From assembly GCF_900403705.1 (NCBI RefSeq), contig NZ_OUNR01000016.1, forward strand, positions 62,001-126,000: a DNA stretch of 64,000 nucleotides, written 5' to 3'. Below are positions 16,942 through 25,742 of this stretch, one piece after another. The translations under genes were made by a program, and so were the position numbers. This DNA is from Nitrospira lenta (lineage in GTDB: Bacteria; Nitrospirota; Nitrospiria; Nitrospirales; Nitrospiraceae). The notes beneath the pieces were generated by a model, which saw only the letters and a program-made list of their open reading frames with translations, was not told where the DNA came from and searched no databases. Position 1 is the first letter of the stretch. Each line of letters starts with the position of its first letter.

Positions 16942-18207
16942 ATGAGCGGGACAAAGCAGATATCCATTGATCAACTCATACCGGGGATGTTCATCGTCGA
17001 GATGGATATTCCTTGGTATCGCACACCCTTCCTCTTCCATAAACGCCTGATTCGTGACCACGAAACAATCGGTGTAATGAAACAGCATGGCGTCCAACAC
17101 GTCACCATTGATACGACCAAAGGACTGGATGTGCAGGCGCAGGCACCCACGCCCTCCCCTCTGCCGGAGACATCAGCCGATGCGGAGCATGCCAGCCCTC
17201 CTGACAATACGCCATCGGAAGACTCCAGCTCAGTCCCTCCGGACGGCAGTGCGCTGCAGATTGCCGCCGTGTATGGGGAAGCACAAGAAGCCGTGGAACG
17301 CATCTTTGCCGATTTGGAACGCGGCGTTCCGCCGACTCCAGCTGCGACCAAGGTCATTGTGGGAGGGGTGATCAGCCAGGTCATGCAGGACCGCAGCGCC
17401 CTGTTGTTGCACAGTACCTTTCTCAAACTGAAACAGTTCGATCGTTCGCTGGGCGCCCATGCGCTGGATACGGCTATTTTATCGCTGGTCGTGGCAGTCG
17501 AGAGCGGCGTCGATCGGGCTCTCTATGAGCACTTGGGGACGGGAGCGCTCTTGCATGATGCCGGATACGTCCGCCTCCCCCGCAATCTGGTTCGTAAGCG
17601 AGATGAGTGCACTGAGTCGGAACAGCGGCTCTTGGAGCAGCACACCCAATTGGGCCTCCTTGTGCTCGGAGAGCGATCCGGCTTTCACCAGGAGGTGTGC
17701 CGCATTCTTGCAGAGCATCACGAGCGTTGCGATGGAAGCGGCTATCCGCGGAAGATGAAAGCCGCAGACATCTCGGCCCTGGCCCAAATCGTCGGGATAG
17801 TCGATCTCTATGACAAGATGGTCAGCCGTCGCGGCGGCCGGCCGGCGATGATCCCTCACGATGCGGTCCGCCAATTGTTTCTGGTCGGGGAACGCGGACA
17901 GTATCCCAAACCCTTAGTTGAGGCGGTGATTCGAAGTATCGGCGTATATCCGGTCGGAAGCCTCGTGCGTTTGAATACCGGCGAGCAAGCGGTGGTCGTT
18001 GGAGTGAATCCGGAACAGCGATTGAAACCGCAAGTGAAGATTACCGGCGGGCCGCACGGAGAGTTCTACTCCAATCCCGAACAAATCGACCTGTCTCTCC
18101 CTTCGCAGGATAAGGTCTCGCGGACGGTCTTGCGCGTGCTGGACCCTGCCCAGGAGCGCGTCAATATTGCCATGTACCTGGGTGATGTCGCGGAGCGGGC
18201 GGCCTAA
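16942..18207 (+). CDS. HD-GYP-family protein with DUF3391 N-terminus, altered active-site lysine
   Basis: A 421-residue paralogue of the protein encoded divergently. DUF3391 spans residues 1-60 (ISIDQLIPGMFIVEMD), a Ser/Pro-rich linker ~65-105, and HD-GYP ~155-340 with HDAGY (205-209) and HHERCDGSGYP (259-269). The Lys of HDxGK is Tyr here, while the metal-binding His/Asp residues and the GYP motif remain. Activity may be changed rather than lost. The stop overlaps the start of the hybrid kinase (TAATG), so the two proteins are made together and may share a signalling path. Confidence 0.85.
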   Translation: MSGTKQISIDQLIPGMFIVEMDIPWYRTPFLFHKRLIRDHETIGVMKQHGVQHVTIDTTKGLDVQAQAPTPSPLPETSADAEHASPPDNTPSEDSSSVPPDGSALQIAAVYGEAQEAVERIFADLERGVPPTPAATKVIVGGVISQVMQDRSALLLHSTFLKLKQFDRSLGAHALDTAILSLVVAVESGVDRALYEHLGTGALLHDAGYVRLPRNLVRKRDECTESEQRLLEQHTQLGLLVLGERSGFHQEVCRILAEHHERCDGSGYPRKMKAADISALAQIVGIVDLYDKMVSRRGGRPAMIPHDAVRQLFLVGERGQYPKPLVEAVIRSIGVYPVGSLVRLNTGEQAVVVGVNPEQRLKPQVKITGGPHGEFYSNPEQIDLSLPSQDKVSRTVLRVLDPAQERVNIAMYLGDVAERAA

Positions 18208-21047
18208 TGAAGCCACTTCCCCAACGGCGGCGGCCGGCGTCGACTCGGCCGACCAAGAAGAGGTCACTGCAGTCATACGAAGGGCTTTTGGACGGACTGC
18301 CGATCGGCGTCATCCTGGTGAGCCCGGATGGGGACATCTCGGCCATGAATGCCGAAGGCGCTCGTTTGTGCGGCGGAGTTGCCGCAGCTCCGATCGGGGC
18401 TTCATTTCCTGAATTGTGGGAGCGGTTGACGGGGCTGAGTGCCGGCGCCACCAAAGCTCTCCTTCAGGGGGTCCATCGCGAGAAACAACCCCGGCAGCCG
18501 GCTCAGGTGTCCATACGGCAAGGCCGAGGCCCTGCGATTCCTGTCGAGTGGACGTGTCAGCCGGTCAGTTTTGATCAACACACCGGAGTCTCCATTAGTC
18601 TTCACGATACCTCGCGAGAGCAGGAACTCACGCACGATCGCAATCGGCTCGCTTCCATTGCCGACGAGAGTCCCTACCCGATTCTTGAGCTCGACGGTCA
18701 GGCCAGCCTGATCTATGCCAATCCGGTGATGAGCGCCCTGTTGACGCGATTCGGCTATGGACCTGACGGATTCCCTCACGTCGTGCCGCAGGGCTTGCCG
18801 GATCTGGTGCGGCGCTGTTTGGATTCGAATGCGCCCATCCAGGAGATCGCCTCCCGCCTCCCCGACGCCTGTTATGCCTGGGTCTTTTGTCCTGTGAAGA
18901 CGGATCGCCATGTCCGCGGGTATGCCGTGGACTTGACGGAAGCACAGCGCGCCAAAGAGGCGCTCCACGCCTCGGCTGAGGAATTGATCGCGCAAAACCT
19001 GCGATTGGATCGGGCTCTGCAAGAAGCGCAGGCCGCCACGAAAATCAAAGCGGCGTTCCTCGCCACCGTCAGTCACGAATTACGCACCCCCATGAATGGG
19101 GTCATTGGAATGACCAACTTGTTACTGGATACCACGCTGGCTCCGGAACAGCGTTCGTATGCCGAGACCATTCGTCAGTGCGGGGAAGCACTGCTGCAAT
19201 TGATCAACGATGTCCTGGAGTGCAGCAAGATCGAAGCGGGTAAGCTCGAGTTGGAATCGATCGACTTCAATCTTCGCACGACGGTGGAAGATGTGCTCAA
19301 ATCGTTCGCTGAGCGGGCCGAGGCCAAGGGGTTGGAGCTGACCTGCCTCATACATGCGGCCGTGCCGACCGGATTGCGAGGCGATCCAGGCCGGCTCCGC
19401 CAGGTCCTGACCAATCTTCTCGGCAATGCGATTAAGTTTACCGAGCATGGCGATGTCACCCTCCAGGTGTATCTCGAAGAGGAGACCGAGGGGGATGCCC
19501 TGCTCCGATTTGACGTGACGGACAGCGGCATCGGGATCAGCGAAGACACGCAACGCAAGTTGTTTCAACCCTTTGTCCAAGCCGATTCGTCTATGAGCCG
19601 GCGATATGGAGGAACGGGACTGGGCTTGTCGATCTCCAAGCAGTTGATTGAATTGATGGGTGGGCAGATCGGCGTAAAAAGCGCGCCGGAGCGCGGCAGC
19701 ACCTTCTGGTGTACGGCCCGTTTCCCGAAGCAGTCCTCGTCGGTCTTGGCGATTCTTCCCCTGGCGGACCTGCAAGGTCACCGCGTCCTTATCGTGGATG
19801 ACAATGAATCCAACCGGCTCATCTTGCATCATCTAGTCTCCGGCTGGGGCATGCAGGATGTGTTGGCGGAGGACGCGGCCAGCGCCCTGGCGCGGATCGA
19901 GGACGCGGCTCAGCGCGGCACCCCATTCGATTGCGCCATTGTGGATATCGTGATGCCGGGTAAAGACGGGCTTCAATTAGCGGCTGAACTTCAGCGATTG
20001 CCCAGCGCCGCCACGCTGCGGATTGTCGTCATGACCTCGCTCTTGCAACGGGGGCATGCCGAGCGCGCGCGTAAGGTCGGGGCGAAGGGCTATCTCACGA
20101 AACCCGTCCGGCATGATGAATTGCGGGATTGTCTGCGCACGGTGCTCGGGATGGCCCCCGCGTCCGCTGAGACGCCCCAGGCCGATGAGGCCGTGCCTCG
20201 GTTAGTCACGCGGCATACGCTGGCGGAGCTTTCCACGCGCCGACGGGTCCTAGTCGTTGAAGACAACAGCGTCAATCAAAAGCTCGCTGTGCGAATGCTG
20301 GAGAAGCTCGGCTACCGTCCCGATCTGGTCGAGAACGGGCAAGAAGCATTAACGGCGCTCGACGCGGGAGGGTATGACGCCGTCCTCATGGATTGCCAGA
20401 TGCCGATCATGGATGGATTCGAGGCGACTGCGGCAATTCGCCGGCAGGAAGCAGCCGGTAAACGCTATAGCAGCGCCGGTCATTTGCCGATCATCGCCGT
20501 GACGGCCAATGCGATGCAAGGCGATCGTGAGCGGTGCCTGGCCTCCGGCATGGATGCCTATCTTGCGAAACCGATCAAGCTGGAAGATCTGCGTGTGACA
20601 CTGGCGCGATGGATCCAGTCTCCGGCCTCAGCTGAGTCGGATAAGAACGCGGTACAGAGCGCCGGTCCGCTGTCTGAAGGACGGGCCATCTTTGATCCCT
20701 CTCAAATGCTCCAGAATATTGGAGGCGATCAGGATCTCTTGCTCCAACTTGTGGATCTCTTCCTTGAACGTCAGGCCGACATGATGAGCCAGATCCGGCA
20801 AGCGCTGTCTCTTGGGGATGCCGTGACGGTCGAGCGTGCGGCTCACACACTCAAAGGCACCGCCGGCAATCTCTGCGCTCCGGAAGTGGTATTGGCCGCC
20901 GGGCGGTTAGAAGCCGTCGGCCGGCTAGGGACACTGCATGATGCTCCCGCCGTCTATGCGCACCTCGAAATGGAAATGCTGCGACTGTTGCGTGTGCTCG
21001 AAGAGTACCGTGGCCGGAGCGGAGGCCTCGCGCAGGCCGCGGCCTGA
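18207..21047 (+). CDS. Hybrid sensor histidine kinase (PAS-PAS-HisKA-HATPase-REC-REC-Hpt)
   Basis: A 946-residue soluble kinase with no membrane segment. Two PAS-like domains (~25-135 and ~145-245) precede a short coiled coil. HisKA has SHELRTPMNG (phospho-His ~290). HATPase has the N-box NLLGNAIKF and the G boxes DSGIGI and GGTGLGLS. The first receiver starts at VLIVDDNESN (~527; phospho-Asp in AIVDIVMPG) and the second at VLVVEDNSVN (~680; phospho-Asp in VLMDCQMPIMDG). A C-terminal Hpt domain has AAHTLKGTAGN (His ~879). This is a full BarA/LuxQ-type phosphorelay whose output regulator is not adjacent. The partner HD-GYP protein lacks a receiver, so any link is indirect. Confidence 0.9.
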   Translation: MKPLPQRRRPASTRPTKKRSLQSYEGLLDGLPIGVILVSPDGDISAMNAEGARLCGGVAAAPIGASFPELWERLTGLSAGATKALLQGVHREKQPRQPAQVSIRQGRGPAIPVEWTCQPVSFDQHTGVSISLHDTSREQELTHDRNRLASIADESPYPILELDGQASLIYANPVMSALLTRFGYGPDGFPHVVPQGLPDLVRRCLDSNAPIQEIASRLPDACYAWVFCPVKTDRHVRGYAVDLTEAQRAKEALHASAEELIAQNLRLDRALQEAQAATKIKAAFLATVSHELRTPMNGVIGMTNLLLDTTLAPEQRSYAETIRQCGEALLQLINDVLECSKIEAGKLELESIDFNLRTTVEDVLKSFAERAEAKGLELTCLIHAAVPTGLRGDPGRLRQVLTNLLGNAIKFTEHGDVTLQVYLEEETEGDALLRFDVTDSGIGISEDTQRKLFQPFVQADSSMSRRYGGTGLGLSISKQLIELMGGQIGVKSAPERGSTFWCTARFPKQSSSVLAILPLADLQGHRVLIVDDNESNRLILHHLVSGWGMQDVLAEDAASALARIEDAAQRGTPFDCAIVDIVMPGKDGLQLAAELQRLPSAATLRIVVMTSLLQRGHAERARKVGAKGYLTKPVRHDELRDCLRTVLGMAPASAETPQADEAVPRLVTRHTLAELSTRRRVLVVEDNSVNQKLAVRMLEKLGYRPDLVENGQEALTALDAGGYDAVLMDCQMPIMDGFEATAAIRRQEAAGKRYSSAGHLPIIAVTANAMQGDRERCLASGMDAYLAKPIKLEDLRVTLARWIQSPASAESDKNAVQSAGPLSEGRAIFDPSQMLQNIGGDQDLLLQLVDLFLERQADMMSQIRQALSLGDAVTVERAAHTLKGTAGNLCAPEVVLAAGRLEAVGRLGTLHDAPAVYAHLEMEMLRLLRVLEEYRGRSGGLAQAAA

Positions 21048-21077
21048 GGCTTCCTCGAAGTCTCGTGTGTCCCCTAT

Positions 21078-21115
21078 CAGAATGCAGTCGGACAGACAGA
21101 ATGCAGTCAGACGGA
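21078..21115. repeat. 19-bp imperfect tandem repeat spanning the fliW 3' end
   Basis: CAGAATGCAGTCGGACAGA (21078-21096) is followed directly by CAGAATGCAGTCAGACGGA (21097-21115). The second copy covers the fliW stop codon. It lies between the convergent hybrid kinase and fliW genes. Confidence 0.8.
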
Positions 21116-21595
21116 ACAGACGGCCGAGGCAGCCGGCTTAGTAGAGGCGCCCGTCTCAGTGGAGGGCTTGTGTGAGAACAGCGGGAAGCGAGTGGGATAG
21201 CTGTCGGAGAGGATCAGTTGTTTACAAAGCTTGGTGCGCGGGTTCATCAGCAGCGGCCCACGCAGATTTGCCGTGATGCCGGTCGGGTCGTTGGATGGAA
21301 TGGTGAGCAGCACGGACAGGATCAATTCGTCGTCATCCTTGCCGTCCACCTCAACGAGCGCTTCATGGGGAAGCTGGACATCATAGCCAGAATGGAATGT
21401 GGCCGGGTCGAGAATCACAAAGGCCAAGCCCGGTTCGTCCAGTGACTGTAACCATTTGAACGGCGCGTCCGTATCGTGATCGAGAATGACGTAGCGGCGG
21501 CAGTCGGGAAATCCAAGAATGCCGTTCGGAAACGTCAGAACGGCGTCTGGGCGAACGTCACAGGTACCGAAACGGGTCGAACGACATTGCATCAT
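21107..21595 (-). CDS. fliW: Flagellar assembly factor FliW
   Basis: A 162-residue FliW. Typical segments are LTFPNGILGFPDCRRYVILD, PGLAFVILDP and TANLRGPLLMNPRTKLCKQLIL. FliW binds CsrA and flagellin in a partner-switch: free FliW blocks CsrA, and secreted flagellin frees it. It begins 6 bp after csrA, so antagonist and target come from one mRNA. The last ~18 residues lie in a locally repeated, low-complexity 3' end that extends a little beyond the usual FliW core (about 145-150 residues). Confidence 0.95.
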   Translation of the reverse strand: MMQCRSTRFGTCDVRPDAVLTFPNGILGFPDCRRYVILDHDTDAPFKWLQSLDEPGLAFVILDPATFHSGYDVQLPHEALVEVDGKDDDELILSVLLTIPSNDPTGITANLRGPLLMNPRTKLCKQLILSDSYPTRFPLFSHKPSTETGASTKPAASAVCSV

Positions 21596-21601
21596 GCATC
21601 C

Positions 21602-21847
21602 TTATGGCGCGCTCCGTCGTTTCGACGGTGCGAGGTGTCGAAAGGCGTCGAGTGGAATGACTTGCGTTCGTGACGCCAAGTGATTCTCGTCTTGAATCCG
21701 CGCATAGACTTCATCGCGATGCACCTCAATGGTGTGTGGCGCTTCAATGCCCAGGCGAACCTGGCCGCCTTTCATTCCGAGGACAATGACCCGGATATCC
21801 GGACCGATGGTCACACCTTCACCGCGTCTTCGTGTCAGGACCAGCAT
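21602..21847 (-). CDS. csrA: Carbon storage regulator / translational repressor CsrA
   Basis: An 81-residue CsrA with the family start MLVLTRRRGEGVTIG, then IRVIVLGMKGGQVRLGIEAP and the RNA-contacting VHRDEVYARIQDEN. The C-terminal tail is longer than the 61-residue E. coli protein. It represses translation by covering ribosome sites at GGA motifs, with flagellin mRNA the usual target in FliW-containing bacteria. It is encoded directly upstream of fliW and downstream of flgL. Confidence 0.96.
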   Translation of the reverse strand: MLVLTRRRGEGVTIGPDIRVIVLGMKGGQVRLGIEAPHTIEVHRDEVYARIQDENHLASRTQVIPLDAFRHLAPSKRRSAP

Positions 21848-21888
21848 GAATGCCTTCCATGGCTGTTAAACCGATGCCCCCTACGAGT

Positions 21889-21914
21889 GTATCGGTTATT
21901 CTGCTGAAACCTTA
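21889..21914 (-). promoter_or_regulatory. Possible sigma-28 promoter of csrA-fliW
   Basis: Minus-strand TAAGGTTT-N10-ACCGATAC, 42 bp before csrA. The -35 half is close to consensus and the -10 half keeps ACCGATA; the spacer is one or two bases shorter than at flgM. The -10 half also forms one arm of a 7-bp inverted repeat (AACCGAT/ATCGGTT). Confidence 0.45.
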
Positions 21915-21929
21915 AGCGCCCGTCCCTAT

Positions 21930-23696
21930 CTATGAAAGATATTTCAAGAGGGAATTGCCGAACAGTTGATTCAGCGTACGACTCGCGGCTTCGATCGCGT
22001 ATTGCTGCAAGGTTAAATCGGAAATCGCTTTGGCCAGATCCACGTCCTCAGTTTCCGACAGAGTTTGCGTAAAGAAGGTTTTAAATTCATCCAGACGGCC
22101 GGCGCTGCCGGTCAACCGATTGGAGAGGGCTCCGACTTCTCCCAGGACGGCGCCGGCTTGGCTGAGTCCAGTGCCGACATCTCCGATCGTGTCGCGAATG
22201 CCCCCGCGGTAGTTGGTCCTGAGCGAGGTCACGAGGGTCTTGATCGAATCAAATAGGTCGATATTGGGGCCGCTAAACACGCGATCTCCGGAGACGTTCG
22301 TCGGCACCACTTGATTGTTGCCGACCTCTACCTGATGAACGCCGGCATCGCCTTGATATTGTAACCCTGTCACCACGGCAAACCGGTCGCCCGTCGCCGG
22401 AGCGCCGCTGCCCGTGGAGAGTTGCAGCCGAAGTCCGTCGAAACTGATATCGCTCCCGGTGCTGTAGGTTTGATTGGCCAGCACCGTGCGCGGAGCGAGG
22501 CTCACCGCAAAGGCATCACCGCTTTGCGGTCCGCCGCGATCGCCGTTATTGAGGACGACCCGGAGCCCGTCAAACTCAATGGCGTTGCCGGACACGTAGG
22601 TGTTTCCAGAAGACACCGTGGCGCTCGTCGTGGTGTTCACGACGTTATATTGCGTACTCGACGTGAACTGGATTGCATAGGCATTGAGGGTCAGATTGGC
22701 CGGTCCAATAATCGCGGCATCAGCCGAGAAGGCCCCGCCGGTATTGGCGCCGTTCTTCGTGACATTCACAGGCACCGTCACATCAAAGACATCGTACTGC
22801 GTTGCCGATGAAAACCGGATCACGTAATCGTCCAGGGTGACAAGATTGTCGTCAACGACGGTCCCCTGGTTGACCACTGCGCCGCCGGTGTTGGTCGATC
22901 CCGGGCTGGTGGTGGCCGTGAGGGCAAAGGGCTTATCTCCGGTGGTCCGGCTCCCCCCTACCAGTCCCAATGTGGCGCGAGAGGTGCCTCCGGTCACCGT
23001 GACGGTTGAATCCGACCCATGCAAATCGGACGCAATGACAAGATGATCCGTGTCGAACGTGACGGTCACATGTTTGCCGGCTGCGGTGAGTGCGGTATCG
23101 GCGTTGATCTGAGTCTGCACCCGCGCGGCAAGCTGTGCGCCGGTCAAACTTCCGGTCGCCGCGGTCAGATCGATCGTGCCGGAGGTCACTCCATCGACTG
23201 AGACGACGAGACTATCATTGGTGCCGTTGGTCAGCGTGACCGGTGTGGTAATCGCAAGCCCCGTCGTCCGGCCGTGGGTGCTGGTGCCGGTAAAGACGGC
23301 CTGTCCATTCAACTCGGCATTGGCATATTGTTGGACCAGCGAATAGAGTTGGCGGACTTCGCGGGATCCGATGACGCGTTCAGCCGGACCGTTCGTATCG
23401 CTGGCGAACTGGACGGCGAGCTCTTGCACGCGGCTGAGGGTATCCGTCGTGCTGTTGAGGAGCTTGTCGCTCAGATCGAGGCGAGTCCTGCCGAAGGAAA
23501 TATTGCGCAAGCGTTGCTCGATCGAGGCGACCGATGCTTTATCGAGGCTGATATGGTTGAAGGCGCTGGGATCGTCGGACGGCTTGCGGACTTTCTTCCC
23601 CGTTGAGACCTGCTGTTGCAGGTCCAGGGAGCGCGCGCGGGACCGTTCCAGGTTGTGGACCAATACGCCGAAGGTTTGTTGCTCAGTGACGCGCAT
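21930..23696 (-). CDS. flgL: Flagellar hook-filament junction protein FlgL, with long inserted domains
   Basis: A 588-residue FlgL, against about 300-320 in enterobacteria. The N-terminal D0/D1 part (MRVTEQQTFG, QQVSTGKKVRKPSDDP) and C-terminal part (DVDLAKAISDLTLQQYAIEAA) are those of FlgL/flagellin and form the helical junction. Residues ~150-500 are an insert. It includes a Flagellin_IN-like domain (~157-249) closely matching one in FlgK, then repeated beta-rich units such as YAIQFTSSTQYNV and FDGLRLQL. The insert should project from the outer surface of the junction ring. The protein is secreted through the flagellar export apparatus and chaperoned by FlgN. It starts 15 bp after flgK. Confidence 0.95.
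   Translation of the reverse strand: MRVTEQQTFGVLVHNLERSRARSLDLQQQVSTGKKVRKPSDDPSAFNHISLDKASVASIEQRLRNISFGRTRLDLSDKLLNSTTDTLSRVQELAVQFASDTNGPAERVIGSREVRQLYSLVQQYANAELNGQAVFTGTSTHGRTTGLAITTPVTLTNGTNDSLVVSVDGVTSGTIDLTAATGSLTGAQLAARVQTQINADTALTAAGKHVTVTFDTDHLVIASDLHGSDSTVTVTGGTSRATLGLVGGSRTTGDKPFALTATTSPGSTNTGGAVVNQGTVVDDNLVTLDDYVIRFSSATQYDVFDVTVPVNVTKNGANTGGAFSADAAIIGPANLTLNAYAIQFTSSTQYNVVNTTTSATVSSGNTYVSGNAIEFDGLRVVLNNGDRGGPQSGDAFAVSLAPRTVLANQTYSTGSDISFDGLRLQLSTGSGAPATGDRFAVVTGLQYQGDAGVHQVEVGNNQVVPTNVSGDRVFSGPNIDLFDSIKTLVTSLRTNYRGGIRDTIGDVGTGLSQAGAVLGEVGALSNRLTGSAGRLDEFKTFFTQTLSETEDVDLAKAISDLTLQQYAIEAASRTLNQLFGNSLLKYLS
22950..23228 (-). repeat. FlgL copy of a module shared with FlgK
   Basis: Encodes residues ~157-249 of FlgL. 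GTNDSLVVSVDGVTSGTI and QINADTALTAAG here correspond to GTNDTLTVSVDGVTSGTI and KINADTTLQTAG in FlgK. Both copies end in VTGG..R..LGL(V/L)GG. Confidence 0.85.
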
Positions 23697-23711
23697 AGCG
23701 ACTCATCCCTT

Positions 23712-25739
23712 CTAACGTTTGAGGGACAATAAGGTGTCGAACATCTCGTCGGTCACACGGACCAAGCGCGCGGCTGCCTCGAATCCCCGCTGAAACTTCA
23801 CCAGATTGACGAGCTCTTCATCGATCGAGACGCCTGAGACCTGCGCGCGGAACGTATCGATTTGATCGCGGAGGATTTGCTGCGCCGTTTGCTCGCGATC
23901 GGCCGTTTGAGCAGAGACCCCGAGATTGGCCGCGGTGCTGCGATAGGCGTCATGCAACGTCGTGTTATTCAGACTGGCAAACTGTTGGTGCTGAAGGGCG
24001 ACCAGTTGGAGCAACGTAGCATTGTTGCCGGGAATGCCCGCGCGCGTGGAGGATGCGGCAACCGCGGCCGGGTTCGTGAGGGCGACGGCAAGGTTGCCGG
24101 CGCTGTCACGATAGGAGTTCACTCGAAACACGTCATTCGCCGCAGGGGTGCCGGACAGTGTGACGCTGATGCCGTCGAAAATAAGCGTGGAGGGATCGCT
24201 ATAGGTGCCGGAGGCTGCGGTGCTGGTTCCACCCAGCAGGCCCAGGCTGGTTCTGGCGTTGCCGCCGGTTACATTGACCGCCGAAGACGTACCGGTCCCG
24301 TTGGATGTCAGGACGACCCGGTTGGTGGCCGTGTCGAATGTGGCCGATACGGTCAGCCCCGCAGTTTGCAGTGTCGTATCAGCATTGATCTTCGCCTGAA
24401 TTTCCTGAGCCAACGCCGCGCCGGAGGTATAGGACTGCCCTGGTGACGCGGCTCCTGTCAGTGTAATCGTCCCGGACGTGACCCCGTCGACTGAGACGGT
24501 CAGTGTATCGTTGGTTCCGGTGACAATCGAGAGTGGCGCGGCACTCGACGGAGCCGCGATGGCGGTGCCGGTATAATTGCCTCGAATGGTCGCCCCTGTG
24601 GTGGTATTCACAATCGAGTAGGCCGTCGCGGAGTTGAATTGCACTTCGTAGTCGTGAAAGGTCAGCAAGCTATTGGCGGTCACGGCTCCGCTGCCGATCG
24701 CCGCCGTTCCCTGATTGGCGGAACCCGCTTGAGTGGTGACGGCGGGGGGCGTAAAAAAGTCTCGTCCCGTGGACCCGTCAAGGCCATAGCCTTGACGATG
24801 AATCAGGTTGACCGCATTTGAAAGCGTCGCGCCAATCCGGTCGAATTGATCTTGCAGCCCTTGAACCGTGGTGTCGCGCAGATCCAGCAAAGCGCGCAGC
24901 CGTCCGCTGGTAATTTGCCGGTCAAGACTGACGGTTCTAGTTCCGCCTGTCGAATACCCGACGTCGAAGAGTCCTTCATTGTCTGCCGACGCCACTGCGG
25001 CGAGGTCGCGATGCGTATCGCCTTCCACGACGACCTGTCCGCGAGCGGCAAAGACGGTCAACCCGCCGGTGCCGCTTTCAATGCTGGTGATATCGATGCG
25101 CTGGCCCAATTCATTGAGCGCCAGTTGGCGCTGGTCTCTCAAGTCGTTGGCATTCTGCCCAGTCACTTCCGCCGTGATGATTTTTCCGTTTAGCTCGGCC
25201 AACTGCGTCGTGAGGCTGTTGATCTCGGTAATGGTTTGGGAGACCTGAAAATTCAATGAAGAGCGGGCGTTGGTGAGATCCGATGAGGCTTGGTTAAGAC
25301 TCGATGCCAGCTGCGTCGCCTTTCCCAATAAGACCGACCGTGCCGTCGATTCGCCCGGCGACGTCGAGACATCCTGCAATCCCTGGAAGAATTCACTGAG
25401 GGAGGCCCCGATACCCTGATCGTTACTATCGCCGAATATATTCTGCAGGCGAAAGAGCTCGTCACGGGACACGGAGAGCCGCCCGAGGGTTTGGTCGGAG
25501 ACCGTCAGCTGTTGCTCGATGAAGCGATCGACATGACGCCGGATCGAGGTGGCTTGCACGCCGGTTCCCGTCATGCCGGGTTGGCCGTTAATAGGCGGCC
25601 GCTCAGTCAACACGGCTTCCTGTCGTGAATAGCCGGGAGTATTGACGTTGGATATATTGTGCCCGCTCACCGTCAACGCTTGCTGCGCGGTGTTCAGTGC
25701 AGTTCTGGCAATATCGAAGAGGGAGTTTAAGCCGACCAT
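23712..25739 (-). CDS. flgK: Flagellar hook-associated protein FlgK (HAP1)
   Basis: A 675-residue FlgK. The N-terminal rod/hook signature is ALTVSGHNISNVNTPGYSRQ and the C-terminal helix is VSIDEELVNLVKFQRGFEAAARLV. It forms the first junction ring between hook and filament. Residues ~355-505 are a variable outer domain, including a Flagellin_IN-like module (408-505) nearly the same as one in FlgL. The length is larger than the E. coli protein (547). The start codon lies 3 bp after the flgN stop. Exported without a signal peptide, with FlgN as chaperone. Confidence 0.96.
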   Translation of the reverse strand: MVGLNSLFDIARTALNTAQQALTVSGHNISNVNTPGYSRQEAVLTERPPINGQPGMTGTGVQATSIRRHVDRFIEQQLTVSDQTLGRLSVSRDELFRLQNIFGDSNDQGIGASLSEFFQGLQDVSTSPGESTARSVLLGKATQLASSLNQASSDLTNARSSLNFQVSQTITEINSLTTQLAELNGKIITAEVTGQNANDLRDQRQLALNELGQRIDITSIESGTGGLTVFAARGQVVVEGDTHRDLAAVASADNEGLFDVGYSTGGTRTVSLDRQITSGRLRALLDLRDTTVQGLQDQFDRIGATLSNAVNLIHRQGYGLDGSTGRDFFTPPAVTTQAGSANQGTAAIGSGAVTANSLLTFHDYEVQFNSATAYSIVNTTTGATIRGNYTGTAIAAPSSAAPLSIVTGTNDTLTVSVDGVTSGTITLTGAASPGQSYTSGAALAQEIQAKINADTTLQTAGLTVSATFDTATNRVVLTSNGTGTSSAVNVTGGNARTSLGLLGGTSTAASGTYSDPSTLIFDGISVTLSGTPAANDVFRVNSYRDSAGNLAVALTNPAAVAASSTRAGIPGNNATLLQLVALQHQQFASLNNTTLHDAYRSTAANLGVSAQTADREQTAQQILRDQIDTFRAQVSGVSIDEELVNLVKFQRGFEAAARLVRVTDEMFDTLLSLKR
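24225..24518 (-). repeat. FlgK copy of a module shared with FlgL
   Basis: Encodes residues ~408-505 of FlgK, matching FlgL residues ~157-249 at the protein level and, in the stretch around the GVTSGTI motif, also at the DNA level. Confidence 0.85.
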
Positions 25740-25742
25740 AGG

